Virus record (IMG/VR): IMGVR_UViG_3300032291_001333
Location: 1 to 56,529 of that record
DNA length: 56,529 nt
Strand: one strand, 5' to 3'
Source of the DNA: a virus
In this document: positions 17,578-26,440 of the stretch, piece after piece
Layout: each line of letters opens with the position of its first letter
Position numbering within the stretch: the first letter of the stretch is position 1
The notes under the pieces: model-generated
Seen by the model: only the letters and a program-made list of their open reading frames with translations
Told to the model about the DNA's origin: nothing
The model's database searches: none
Program-made: the position numbers and the translations under genes

Positions 17578-19111
17578 ATTTGCGCTTCCTCTGTTTATTC
17601 AGTGTGGCGAGTCGCATGGCGTCCATGCTGACCGGCTTGCGGACAACGCCGCCCTTCCTGTATTGCTCTGGCTCCTCTTCGGTCGCCATCATACCCGCAC
17701 CTACCGCACCAGCGACAGGAGCAAGTTGATACAGCGGCTGGCCCTGCGTCGTGATGCTCTCCCGCATCTCCGGCGTGATGTCGAACGAGTGATACGGGAC
17801 GTTGCTCATCTGGTCGGCTGCGGCCTGAGCCTCTTCCATCGTCGGATACTTGGCCACAGTCCCACCGCCCGGACGGATAACGGCAAATCCTTCACCGCGA
17901 TTTTCCCTCACAACCTCAAAATCACGCAGCTTCAGCGGATGCTGACCAACCTCGATGCCGTATTGATTCTTGATGTATGACGGCAGCATCTTGTCATAAA
18001 AGCCCTGCATCCCCTCAAGCAAGTCTTCTTTTCCGTATCGCATCGTTTGCTCAGAACCCGGCGTGATGATCACTCGGTCGTAACCGCCCTTAACCGCGTC
18101 ATCCATCAGACGCTTCATCACAAGCTCATGCCAGTTCTTTTTGAAAGGCGCGTCAGGGACGCCGCCATGCGTTTTTGGCATAGACTCTTGATTTGTAAGC
18201 CGGTTATATTCTTCCGCTTCTTCTGGAGACAACTTGCCTTCGGCCTTTAACTTCGCATCCAGATCATTTAATCGATTCAGGTTAATGTAACCTTCTTTTC
18301 TTCCGCGCTGGTGCCAGTCGGATTGAATCTCATCAATCAACATGATCTTCTCGCCGTTCTGGCCAGTCATATCTTGAACGCGGGCATGAGCTAGAAGATT
18401 CTTGCCTTCACCGCCGAAATGTTTTGAAGAAAACGTCTTGCTCTTGTCGGCGTCTTTTGAAGCAGTGCTTGCGCTATCAATTCCATAATTGATCAGCGCC
18501 TGCTCTGGCGTAGAAACAGGAGCGCCGCTTCTTTGAGATACCCAATTCCCATCTGGACCAATCACCTTGTATTTGGCTTGATGTGTGAATCTGTCATACT
18601 CGAAATCACCTACCGTGTAGCCCTCCTGTTGAAGCTCAGCAAGCGTCTTCGGCCTCACCGGCTTAGCTTTAGGCTCCGGCAAATGGAACAGCACCTCACG
18701 GTAGTTCTCGCCGCCCGGAGTCCTGTAATCACCCCATTCTTCCGCACCATAAAATACACCCGGCTCTCCCGGCTCTCTCTGTAATTCGTCCACTTCAAAA
18801 TATGTATTGCCCTTCACCTGCGGCGGCGGGTTCTCATCGGCAAGCTTCTGAAGGTCGGCACCTGATACTTTGCCCTTCCCCTTCAATGCGACATCAAGCC
18901 CTCGATCCTTCACCTCTGCAGGCTTCACGCCCTTCGTCTTCAGGATCATCGCCAGATACTGATCACCAGTTCCCTTCGGCTGCTTCTCCGTGATCTCTGT
19001 GATTGCCTTATCGACGGCTGAATAGAACGGGCGCTGCATGGCACTCTCCGCAGCCTTTGGTGCCATCTTCTTGATTGCAGAAAGGCCGGGGCGGACCAAT
19101 AAGCTGCTCAT
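17570..19111 (-). CDS. Polyvalent-protein-associated domain protein with KGG tail
   Basis: A 513-aa protein. Residues 45-95 carry KTKGVKPAEVKDRGLDVALK, and residues 258-275 carry MLIDEIQSDWHQRGRK. Residues 321-350 carry PFKKNWHELVMKRLMDDAVK and GYDRVIITPG. I recall these motifs from domains found in large polyvalent proteins of phages and conjugative elements, proteins thought to be injected with DNA. Residues about 465-480 are hydrophobic and Ala/Gly-rich. The C-terminus is QYRKGGVVRKPVSMDAMRLA, matching motifs in the 1277-aa neighbour. Its ATG overlaps that gene's stop (ATGA). The biochemical activity is unknown; the W-H and D-E-x-x-x-D-W-H residues could be catalytic. Confidence 0.75.
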   Translation of the reverse strand: MSSLLVRPGLSAIKKMAPKAAESAMQRPFYSAVDKAITEITEKQPKGTGDQYLAMILKTKGVKPAEVKDRGLDVALKGKGKVSGADLQKLADENPPPQVKGNTYFEVDELQREPGEPGVFYGAEEWGDYRTPGGENYREVLFHLPEPKAKPVRPKTLAELQQEGYTVGDFEYDRFTHQAKYKVIGPDGNWVSQRSGAPVSTPEQALINYGIDSASTASKDADKSKTFSSKHFGGEGKNLLAHARVQDMTGQNGEKIMLIDEIQSDWHQRGRKEGYINLNRLNDLDAKLKAEGKLSPEEAEEYNRLTNQESMPKTHGGVPDAPFKKNWHELVMKRLMDDAVKGGYDRVIITPGSEQTMRYGKEDLLEGMQGFYDKMLPSYIKNQYGIEVGQHPLKLRDFEVVRENRGEGFAVIRPGGGTVAKYPTMEEAQAAADQMSNVPYHSFDITPEMRESITTQGQPLYQLAPVAGAVGAGMMATEEEPEQYRKGGVVRKPVSMDAMRLATLNKQRKRKYG

Positions 19112-22100
19112 AGCTTGCGCTCCTCGACAACCAAGTCATCTGCGGTGATCTGACCGCCTTCTGCCATGAGCTTGACCTGACCGCCTTTTTTGTATCCGGC
19201 ATCCTCAAGTCGCTGCAAAGTCTCCCTATCAATTTCTTGGGTAACTTTGTTTCTATCCCAATCCATCACTCCGGGCTTTCTGCCCTTTGCTTTCTCAATG
19301 CGACTTACAAAGTCATGCATCAAAAGTTCTCTAGGAGTCATCTCGTAATGAACTCCAACATCCGCACCATGAATCATTTCCGGAAATGCCCGATGCAAGT
19401 CAGGGCGGAATGAAGTATCGCCTGATATTTGGAATGCTCTTGGACCAACCGATCCAGTTGGTGCGTCAGCAAGCATAGGCTCAGTTGATTTAGAGATTAT
19501 TTTGTCGTAATCAATAATCCGTCCCTTCTTACCGCCGACACCTTCGCCACCCAAAACTTCAGCGATAGCGGCCCTTCTTGTAAATGTATTGCCCTCATTA
19601 AATAGATTCGATGTCGATACATCAAAGCCTTCATCAAACAAAGGCAGTCCAGCATCATCCATGTAAAACTTTTGGTTTGTCAGTCGCTCATTGTATGCAT
19701 CACGCAACTCAGGAGTCAGCCTGCCCTCTTTTACAGCCCTATTGAATGCCTTGCGTATGTCGTCGTAAACAACTTGATTGGATCGGTGCATTTGCGCAGA
19801 ACCAATCTGAGGAGTGAATATCACGCCCGGAAACTCTTTCTGCAAATTGATCATCTTCGAAGCTGCCGCCTTACCTTTATTTGCCCACACGACATTTTCA
19901 TAAGCTGGGTCAACGGTAGATAACCAAGGGAAAAGCGGGCCACCCTTCTTTGATCCGGGGCCGGGTATTGCAACCATCCTGTCGGCGGGCGCAGTCAAGG
20001 CAATCCTTTCGCCAAGGAACTGCTCAAAAGCTTTGGATGCCTTTTTAGGCTCAGGAAGTATCTTGGGTATTGTGCTTCTTACATCCGCCTTATCAGCAGG
20101 CTTTGCAACAGACTTGATGCCCTCCCTAATAAGACCGCTTCTACCGCCACCTGCCATGCCACCTACAGCAAGCCTCATCGCGTCGATGGAGACTTGCCCA
20201 CCTTTCTTGTAATTCTTCATGGCGCGGACCAAATCTTCATGAGTTGTTTTTGATCCGCCAGCCTTATCCCATACAGCATGGTGCATCAAATGTTGATAAA
20301 AAGGCTTCAGGGATTCATCTATATCAGCGTTCATCGCCTCTTGCCTTGCAATCAAACGATCAACAGATTCATTCGCGGCAACAGGCTTTCCACCAACAAC
20401 TGGTCTAGTAAATTTTGCAAAATCAGGATGTGAGCTATATTTCCCCGTATGCAGCAAAACCTGCCTTGCATCAAGAGTCGGAAGATCGCCCCTTCCCAAC
20501 ATTGATCCGATAAAACCGCTTTTTGCAGGACCAATACCTTTTATATCCAGCATTAAATCTCTGTATTCAGGTATTGATGATGTTGCAAACTTATTCGCAA
20601 TATCAGAATTTTCTGCTGCGTAATTTATACCCCATCTTAATCTTTCGGTAAGCGCATTCGACATTCCAAACGGACTAAATTGCTCTTTTAATTGCTTTAG
20701 CGCATTTTCGTCAATAATGCCTTGTTCCGCTTTATCCAAAAAACGCTGCCCAGTTTTTGATCCAAGCCATTCAGCAAAGGCACCTTCAGGACGAACATAA
20801 TCTTGTTTAGGCAACTTCAAGCCAGCCTTGGTTGCCGTGCTATACGAACGACCCTCTCTGCCTATGCTTGATTGAGTAATTCCATACGCCTTTAAAAAAT
20901 CCCTAACACTCAAATCTCCAGCATTTGCTTTTTTAAGTTGATCGGCCATTAAACCGCCGAATTCTCCCTGAATATATTCAGGAATTTCTGATATGCCTAA
21001 TTCTTCTTGAACATCACCTAATGGACGCCATTTCCAGTTATTTATCTTTGATGATTTAGGGTCAATGTAATTATCAATATTTTTTGCGCCGCCTTTTGAC
21101 TGCGGAACAACAGGCAGCGCCATTCCTGTGCGCATCATGTATTGCTCGGCAAGCTCTCCAGCCTTCGGGGCTATTGCTTTAGCACCCTTCATCGCGCCCT
21201 TCGCTCCAGTCCCAACTCCGAAGCCTCCGAACAATGTCCCAATCTCTGCGGCACGTTGACCGACTTCATCATCAGCAGCGAACGGAATACGCTTCAGCAT
21301 CTCCTCGCTTGTCGGCAGCACATTCTCTTCGCTCACGCCCGGTATCAACATCCTGCCAATCGACTCGATGTCGCCGGGAAGCCCTGTGGTGCCAGCCGCC
21401 CAACCCCTAGCCAACTGAAGAGGGGAGATTGATACAGGCTTCTCCACCCTCTGCAAACGCTTGCTTCTGCGCAGCATGGCTTCGTTCGAAGTCGCCGCAC
21501 CGCCTTCAGCCTTACGGACTGCGCCGCCGTTCTTAAAAGGGAAGTCTTTGTCGCTTCCGTATTTTGGCTTCTTCGCCAGCACCAGCGGTCCGATCTGAAT
21601 GACTTCATCAGCGCCCAAAATCGGTGCCATCGTCTCGCGGTCGTAGAAGTATCCGTGACGCTCCGGATCGTAGCCAACCTGACGCCAGTCCTTATGCCTC
21701 AGATACTCCTGCGCACGCTTCACCGTTGACTCCTCGTCAAGCGGGTTCCATTCACCACGGATCACCGCGAACGGGGCCTTCGCCGTGTCGCCGGTCGCAA
21801 CCTTCAGTGCTTTATCGGCTGAAGGGATCATCTCAGCATTCTTCACCGCAGAAGTCGATCCATAAACGGTCGGCGCATTCTTACGATGGATGGAGTTCAC
21901 CCACACGCCATGCTGGCTGTATGAAGGAATATCCAAACGAAGATCGGCTCGCTCTCCGGCACCGATTTCGGCGGACTTCCCGAATTGCCCCTTCTTGTTC
22001 GAAGTCAATGCAGCAATAGCCTCTTCAGCGGTCGCAGGCTTCGGAACAAAGTCATATGGCGTTACGGGCTTCACACGGTTCACAAGCTCCGCATACTGCT

Positions 22101-22941
22101 CTCGCGTTAGCTTGCCCTCCCTCAACAGATTCGCAGCCTCGGTCAATGCGGGGATGCGCTTCGTTACATCCTTGAAATTCATATCAATGCGGCTGACCTC
22201 AGGCTTCTTGGCCTTCGCAGCCAACTCAGCGGCCATGTCGGCAACAGACTTGGCTATTCCGACCTTACCCATCCTCACTGCGCCGCCCTTCTGGTAGACG
22301 TCAGGCAACTCAATAGCCGGTCGAATGATCGCGCCCTCAGGGGTTAAATCATTCTCAGGCGTCACCATCCGGCCATGCTTCTCAAGCTCTTCCCTCATGG
22401 CGTCAATGTATTCATCACGATACCTGCGCGGGAAGTCTTCCCTCAGACCTGATCTCGGAAGGAACTGCACAAGACCAGCCTGCTCACCAGCAGCATCAAG
22501 CGCCCTGTTTCTATGCCGACCTTCATGTCCGGTGATAACAAGGCTTGATTTGCCTTTCTTTCCCTGCAGCTTGTTGACGTCAAGGAATGGGACGTCGCTA
22601 AATTTTTGCTTTGCCAGATATTGAAGATATTGCTCTTCAGTGCCGCCCTCCGGGAATCCTTCGGGCTTGCCAAAGAAAAACCTCTTCGCCTCTTTAGGCT
22701 GATAATCCAGAGGCTTTGCGTAACGCTCAAAGTCGCCGGGGCGCATCGTCATGATCCCCTTGGCGTTATCCCCACGGAACAATTGATCCAGCGCATCCTT
22801 CTGATACAGCCGCTCAAGGTTAGGCACCTCATCGGCTGCGCGTTCAAGGCGCTTCGCCTCATATGATCCGCGAGACTGCTTGATCTCCTTGATCATGTCA
22901 GCGATGGACTTGCTGAGAATCTTCCCCTTACTCATGCTCAC
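19108..22941 (-). CDS. Multi-module polyvalent-type protein with KGG-motif boundaries
   Basis: A 1277-aa protein between terminase and portal. Module 1 (about 1-215) has a ParB-like GHEGRHRNRALDAAG motif (138-152). Module 2 (about 223-465) has LRLDIPSYSQHGVWVNSIH and ADEVIQIGPLVLAKKPKYG, both familiar from polyvalent proteins. Module 3 (about 480-905) starts with a glycine-rich hydrophobic stretch and contains an HhH-GPD-like motif (799-825, LDIKGIGPAKSGFIGSML, then PTLDARQ). Module 4 (about 950-1250) has FTPQIGSAQMHRSNQVVYD. Each module ends in a [YF]xKGGxV-type motif (216, 469, 911, 1250). A GTG start overlaps the terminase stop (GTGA); ATG 22935 is an alternative. It is likely loaded into the capsid and acts on host or phage DNA after injection. 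Confidence 0.78.
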   Translation of the reverse strand: MSMSKGKILSKSIADMIKEIKQSRGSYEAKRLERAADEVPNLERLYQKDALDQLFRGDNAKGIMTMRPGDFERYAKPLDYQPKEAKRFFFGKPEGFPEGGTEEQYLQYLAKQKFSDVPFLDVNKLQGKKGKSSLVITGHEGRHRNRALDAAGEQAGLVQFLPRSGLREDFPRRYRDEYIDAMREELEKHGRMVTPENDLTPEGAIIRPAIELPDVYQKGGAVRMGKVGIAKSVADMAAELAAKAKKPEVSRIDMNFKDVTKRIPALTEAANLLREGKLTREQYAELVNRVKPVTPYDFVPKPATAEEAIAALTSNKKGQFGKSAEIGAGERADLRLDIPSYSQHGVWVNSIHRKNAPTVYGSTSAVKNAEMIPSADKALKVATGDTAKAPFAVIRGEWNPLDEESTVKRAQEYLRHKDWRQVGYDPERHGYFYDRETMAPILGADEVIQIGPLVLAKKPKYGSDKDFPFKNGGAVRKAEGGAATSNEAMLRRSKRLQRVEKPVSISPLQLARGWAAGTTGLPGDIESIGRMLIPGVSEENVLPTSEEMLKRIPFAADDEVGQRAAEIGTLFGGFGVGTGAKGAMKGAKAIAPKAGELAEQYMMRTGMALPVVPQSKGGAKNIDNYIDPKSSKINNWKWRPLGDVQEELGISEIPEYIQGEFGGLMADQLKKANAGDLSVRDFLKAYGITQSSIGREGRSYSTATKAGLKLPKQDYVRPEGAFAEWLGSKTGQRFLDKAEQGIIDENALKQLKEQFSPFGMSNALTERLRWGINYAAENSDIANKFATSSIPEYRDLMLDIKGIGPAKSGFIGSMLGRGDLPTLDARQVLLHTGKYSSHPDFAKFTRPVVGGKPVAANESVDRLIARQEAMNADIDESLKPFYQHLMHHAVWDKAGGSKTTHEDLVRAMKNYKKGGQVSIDAMRLAVGGMAGGGRSGLIREGIKSVAKPADKADVRSTIPKILPEPKKASKAFEQFLGERIALTAPADRMVAIPGPGSKKGGPLFPWLSTVDPAYENVVWANKGKAAASKMINLQKEFPGVIFTPQIGSAQMHRSNQVVYDDIRKAFNRAVKEGRLTPELRDAYNERLTNQKFYMDDAGLPLFDEGFDVSTSNLFNEGNTFTRRAAIAEVLGGEGVGGKKGRIIDYDKIISKSTEPMLADAPTGSVGPRAFQISGDTSFRPDLHRAFPEMIHGADVGVHYEMTPRELLMHDFVSRIEKAKGRKPGVMDWDRNKVTQEIDRETLQRLEDAGYKKGGQVKLMAEGGQITADDLVVEERKL

Positions 22942-24362
22942 ACCGCATATGGATTCTGCCTTGTGTCGTGACCAATCTCTTTGAGGTAGTCGGCGTATTC
23001 TTCTGAGTCATCTTCCCTTGGCGGTGGGTCAATCTCCAAGAATCCCTGATCCTTGAGATATCGCAATGCCTGTGTTGCGCTGTCAACGTAGTCGTCATGC
23101 GTCGAGTCCGGAAATGAACATATCTGGCTCAGGAAACCTTCACACCAGTCTCGCACATATCCCTTCCTCTGGCTACTTTCAGGAAGCCATACGCGCCCAG
23201 CGACGAAGATCGACGCCGTGATCTGCAGCCTCTGCATCTTGTCTGCGCGTCCGGGGTTCCAGCCCATCACCGGCAAATGCGCCTTCCTCAGTTCCTGTAT
23301 CAAGGAAAGCCCTGCCGCCTTCTCTTCGATCAGGATCATGTCGGGTCGCTTAGCATCCTTCCCTTCACCATATACGCAACGGAACTCATCGATGGCCTTC
23401 TGCTTCAGGCCGGGGAACTCCAGATGCTCAGCCCAGCAGTCGATCAGCAGGACGCTCCACGGTCCGTCCTGAGGCTTGAATACGCCCCATGTCGTGTTCG
23501 CTGTGGGATCGTTGTGCTGCTTCTCGGTGTAGGCGCAGTCGTAGGACTGGATAATGTATTCGAAGCGAGGGAAGGGCTTCCCATGAGGCCAGAGCTTGAA
23601 CATATCGCGGTTGACCACCTTCCCTTCTTCAAGGTCGATAATCTCCGCATAAATCTCCTGCCGCCCTAGCTTCGTCCCCTCATACTGCAGAATCTGACGC
23701 TTGAAGTTATCCGCCAGATTGTCGAGGTTCGCGTAGGTCGAGGCCGTGGTCATCACCACATCGTCGCCCTCGCGCTCGGTCAACTCGATGATCACATCCT
23801 TCGGTTGGGGCGTCGTCGTGATCAGGATGCGCGTCTTCGTCCCCAATCGGACGCTGAACTGAATCTGGTCCCATGCCTCGCGCAGATACTCCCATGCAGC
23901 CAACTCGTCGCACCAGCCACCGTGGAACTGTGGACCGCGAAACCGTGAAGGCTCGGACGCCGGTATCCCTTTGATCAGGCTACCGTTGAACAGCATTAGC
24001 TCATGCAGCGCCTTGTTGTAGTCCTTTATCAGTTCCTGAGGGATCACGGACAGCAGTCCTGAGTCGCCCTCAAAGCAGGTGGACCGGACGTCCGAGGATG
24101 TCGGCGCACTGACCAGCCAACGGGTGCCGGGGTTACACCATGCCCACCAGCCAAGCTGCTCTGCCGCCGTCCTTGTCTTACCTGCTCCTCGGCCCGCCAA
24201 CATCATCCAGATCGACCACCATTCGCCTTCCGGCACGATCTGGTGTTGGTGGGCCTTCGCCAGCCAGCCAAGTCTCCAGCTTGATGCTATGCGATCCGTG
24301 ACGGACATCTCACGGAATGCTGCCTGCGTCTCAGGCTTGGCTAGGACCTTGGCTACGTCCAT
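22938..24362 (-). CDS. terL: Terminase large subunit
   Basis: A 474-aa packaging motor. Walker A is GRGAGKT (57-63), and the Walker B/catalytic acid region is GGWCDELAAWE (E153). The coupling motif is ITTTPQP (181-187). The RNase H-like nuclease has Asp in QSYDCAYTEK (about D275), ILIEEKAAG (about 343-351) and DDYVDSATQALR near the C-terminus. It cuts and pumps DNA through the portal. Its start overlaps the small-subunit stop (TGATG). Confidence 0.93.
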   Translation of the reverse strand: MDVAKVLAKPETQAAFREMSVTDRIASSWRLGWLAKAHQHQIVPEGEWWSIWMMLAGRGAGKTRTAAEQLGWWAWCNPGTRWLVSAPTSSDVRSTCFEGDSGLLSVIPQELIKDYNKALHELMLFNGSLIKGIPASEPSRFRGPQFHGGWCDELAAWEYLREAWDQIQFSVRLGTKTRILITTTPQPKDVIIELTEREGDDVVMTTASTYANLDNLADNFKRQILQYEGTKLGRQEIYAEIIDLEEGKVVNRDMFKLWPHGKPFPRFEYIIQSYDCAYTEKQHNDPTANTTWGVFKPQDGPWSVLLIDCWAEHLEFPGLKQKAIDEFRCVYGEGKDAKRPDMILIEEKAAGLSLIQELRKAHLPVMGWNPGRADKMQRLQITASIFVAGRVWLPESSQRKGYVRDWCEGFLSQICSFPDSTHDDYVDSATQALRYLKDQGFLEIDPPPREDDSEEYADYLKEIGHDTRQNPYAV

Positions 24363-24946
24363 CAGGACTTCTTGCGTCTTGCCGCCTCAAGCGCCTCGAT
24401 CACGCCGTCGAACATCTCCTTGGCCTTCAGTTCAGTCTCTAGCCGGAGCGGGTTCTCCTTGTCGCCTGACAGCTTCAGGGCATCCCCATACTTCTTCGGA
24501 TTGAACTTCGCCAGCAGCTTCAGGCGCGTCTCTACCTGCAGTTTGCGGTGGCCCAGCATGTCCACCTTCTTGATGGTCACACGCTTCACGCCATCTTCAT
24601 CTTCAGTCTCAGTTACCTCCTCCCCATACATCGGAGTGTCGGCAATCCTGAAGCAGTCTTCAGCTATTGCGTCCCAGCCTAAGTCTCTGGAGTTCGCGAT
24701 GGCTGCGGTAAGGTCCTCATCCTGATACATCCAATCGTAGACAGTCCTCCATGCTGGCATGCCCGGTTGTCTACAGATTTCACGTAGTGGAATGCCCTCG
24801 GATAGCTGCTCACAGATTGATTCTGCCTTTATGGGATCGTAGGTAGAGGGTCTACCTGTAGGCTTTACCGGCGCGGTGCCTTGGTCTTTCTTTGCGCGGG
24901 AGGGTTTCTTTGGCCGCTCCCGCTTTTCAGCGTCTTGCTTTGCCAT
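24362..24946 (-). CDS. terS: Terminase small subunit
   Basis: A 194-aa protein. After a basic disordered N-terminus, residues 30-75 form an HTH (GRPSTYDPIKAESICEQLSE, IPLREICRQPGMPAWRTVYD) typical of TerS DNA-recognition domains. A helical oligomerisation region follows, and then a basic C-terminus (ALEAARRKKS) that would contact TerL. It opens the late operon and lies just downstream of an extended -10 promoter. Confidence 0.87.
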   Translation of the reverse strand: MAKQDAEKRERPKKPSRAKKDQGTAPVKPTGRPSTYDPIKAESICEQLSEGIPLREICRQPGMPAWRTVYDWMYQDEDLTAAIANSRDLGWDAIAEDCFRIADTPMYGEEVTETEDEDGVKRVTIKKVDMLGHRKLQVETRLKLLAKFNPKKYGDALKLSGDKENPLRLETELKAKEMFDGVIEALEAARRKKS

Positions 24947-24970
24947 GATTGCTTCCTTGATCGAATGATT

Positions 24971-24987
24971 GGGTGATTATACCACCC
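24971..24987 (-). promoter_or_regulatory. Candidate late promoter with -10 inside an inverted repeat
   Basis: On the minus strand an extended -10, TGGTATAAT, lies 30 bp before the terminase start. It is exactly enclosed by the inverted repeat GGGTG-GTATAAT-CACCC. No good -35 is visible. A regulator binding the repeat would cover the -10. It sits between the last early gene and terS, the expected place for a late promoter. Confidence 0.5.
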
Positions 24988-25302
24988 TCACATTTTAGCC
25001 ACACATTCGACTATGGCGCGGTTGAGGTCGGGCGATGTCGCGCTGTAAATCGTATTCATTATCCGAATAGATGCCCCACAATGATCATGCCTACCTTGGT
25101 CTATGCAGATATTAAATCGCTTCACCAGCGCCATTGCTTGCGCGTCATCGTGGAGGGGGTCGTAAACTGTGTGGCCGCTCCTATCGTTAATCGCAAGGAT
25201 TGAACAATGGCTTACCTTGTAGGCAACTGATTTCGTCGCCAATCCATCTGGCTTCATGCCCATCTTTTCAGCGCATCGTTTAGTCATCTCCAAATCAGTC
25301 AT
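24988..25302 (-). CDS. Phage ABA-sandwich-type protein
   Basis: A 104-aa protein starting MTDLEMTKRCAEKMGMKPDG, with the signature YDPLHDDAQAMALVKRFNIC and the end SPDLNRAIVECVAKM. This matches the small alpha-beta-alpha sandwich family common in phage early regions. The function is unknown. ATG 25302 overlaps the upstream TGA (ATGA). Confidence 0.8.
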   Translation of the reverse strand: MTDLEMTKRCAEKMGMKPDGLATKSVAYKVSHCSILAINDRSGHTVYDPLHDDAQAMALVKRFNICIDQGRHDHCGASIRIMNTIYSATSPDLNRAIVECVAKM

Positions 25303-25724
25303 GGCTTCTCTCCGGTTTCTTGCGCACATACCTTATCGTCAAAAGCCCCCGGAATAGCAACCCTTGTGCGGATCACTAGGGCGGTATCTCCGGTGCGCTT
25401 TTCATTGGCCTGAACCATCTCGATCCGGTTAGAAAGCCTCCAATAGAGTATCGGGCGGTCTTTGCCGGTGTCCTTGCGAGCTTGGTCAAGAGTCATTGCG
25501 ATCAACTGACATGCCCCAGCGATCCGACCTTTGCGCTCCTGCTCTGGGAAGTGTGTAAGGTCCAAGCCAATCAACGGGACGCGCTCTATGATGGAATGAT
25601 AAGCCAGCATTCTTCCTTCGTGCGGCGCGTTCGGGGCCTGTGCGCCTTGGATGCATTCGAAGTTATATGTCACCCACTCGATCAGGCTTTTGACATCATC
25701 GATTGCTTTAATTTCACGACCCAT
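25299..25724 (-). CDS. Conserved early protein, unknown function
   Basis: A 141-aa soluble protein with a helical N-terminal half (VKSLIEWVTYNFECIQGAQA) and a central stretch IAGACQLIAMTLDQARKD. The C-terminus has RPILYWRLSNRIEMVQAN. I do not recognise a family. It overlaps the preceding gene by 11 nt and the next by 4 nt, so it belongs to the early operon. Confidence 0.6.
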   Translation of the reverse strand: MGREIKAIDDVKSLIEWVTYNFECIQGAQAPNAPHEGRMLAYHSIIERVPLIGLDLTHFPEQERKGRIAGACQLIAMTLDQARKDTGKDRPILYWRLSNRIEMVQANEKRTGDTALVIRTRVAIPGAFDDKVCAQETGEKP

Positions 25725-25941
25725 TTTTCTTCCCCTTTTCGTTCATCCATTCAAGCATCTTGTGGCTGTCCGGATCATGCAGCGAACGCATCCAAAGCAT
25801 GTGCCGTATTTTACCATTAAGTCGTTGATCCACATCGTTAAAGAAGGAAATAAATTCCTTGCCTGTTGTCAGAGTTCCGCCTATCCAACCAAGCATTCCG
25901 CAGATCAATCCTGCAGCCAGAATGAACCATTCGATATCCAT
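25714..25941 (-). CDS. Small membrane protein
   Basis: A 75-aa protein. Residues 4-25 are a hydrophobic helix (EWFILAAGLICGMLGWIGG), followed by a charged cytoplasmic-type tail ending GKKNGS. It is a single-span inner-membrane protein with unknown role; exclusion or host takeover would be typical guesses for an early membrane gene. Confidence 0.6.
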   Translation of the reverse strand: MDIEWFILAAGLICGMLGWIGGTLTTGKEFISFFNDVDQRLNGKIRHMLWMRSLHDPDSHKMLEWMNEKGKKNGS

Positions 25942-26120
25942 CAGAGTTCTCCTCCAGCGTTAAGCATGCCACGGACATCAGCAGCCTCTACACGCTTCAC
26001 CTTGTTTCGCTTCAGAAACTCGCAATACTCAAACGACCAGCGAATTTCCCCAGACATCACCTGACGGTATACGCCCTCAGGGAAAAGCAGCGGCGAGTTT
26101 ACGAATACGGTTTCCATCAT
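25941..26120 (-). CDS. Small early protein, unknown function
   Basis: A 59-aa protein starting MMETVFVNSPLLFPEGVYRQ, with a basic region KFLKRN-like (EYCEFLKRNKVKRVEAADV). ATG 26120 overlaps the upstream TGA (ATGA), which fixes the start better than the longer in-frame option. No family is recognised. Confidence 0.55.
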   Translation of the reverse strand: MMETVFVNSPLLFPEGVYRQVMSGEIRWSFEYCEFLKRNKVKRVEAADVRGMLNAGGEL

Positions 26121-26440
26121 TCCCCCTTGGCTTTCTTGATTGCGGCTTTGGCTGTCTTCCAATACTTGTCAATAGCAGAACCTTTGGCGTAATCGACAAT
26201 TCCATTCTTCAAATCTCTGTCATTTACCTCCACCAGCGCCTCAAGCGCCCCTAACAGTTCCGGTGCAGCGGCAATCAAGCGGGCGTTTGCTTCCATCGGC
26301 TTAAAATAACCGCTATCTGTGAATAACATGGTCTGTCCGTTAGCCGCCTCGACAGACATTATTTCCGTGTCATCAGCGTCGCCGGTATATTTGCTTGATC
26401 GAACTATCCGCCACGGTCCCGGTGTGTGTTTATCTTCCAT
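26117..26440 (-). CDS. HTPGPW-type phage protein
   Basis: A 107-aa protein with the very common phage signature HTPGPWRIV at the N-terminus and MEANARLIAAAPELLGALEA in the middle. Such proteins are widespread in phage early operons and have no known function. ATG 26440 overlaps the preceding stop (TGATG); a GTG one codon earlier is possible. Confidence 0.75.
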   Translation of the reverse strand: MEDKHTPGPWRIVRSSKYTGDADDTEIMSVEAANGQTMLFTDSGYFKPMEANARLIAAAPELLGALEALVEVNDRDLKNGIVDYAKGSAIDKYWKTAKAAIKKAKGE

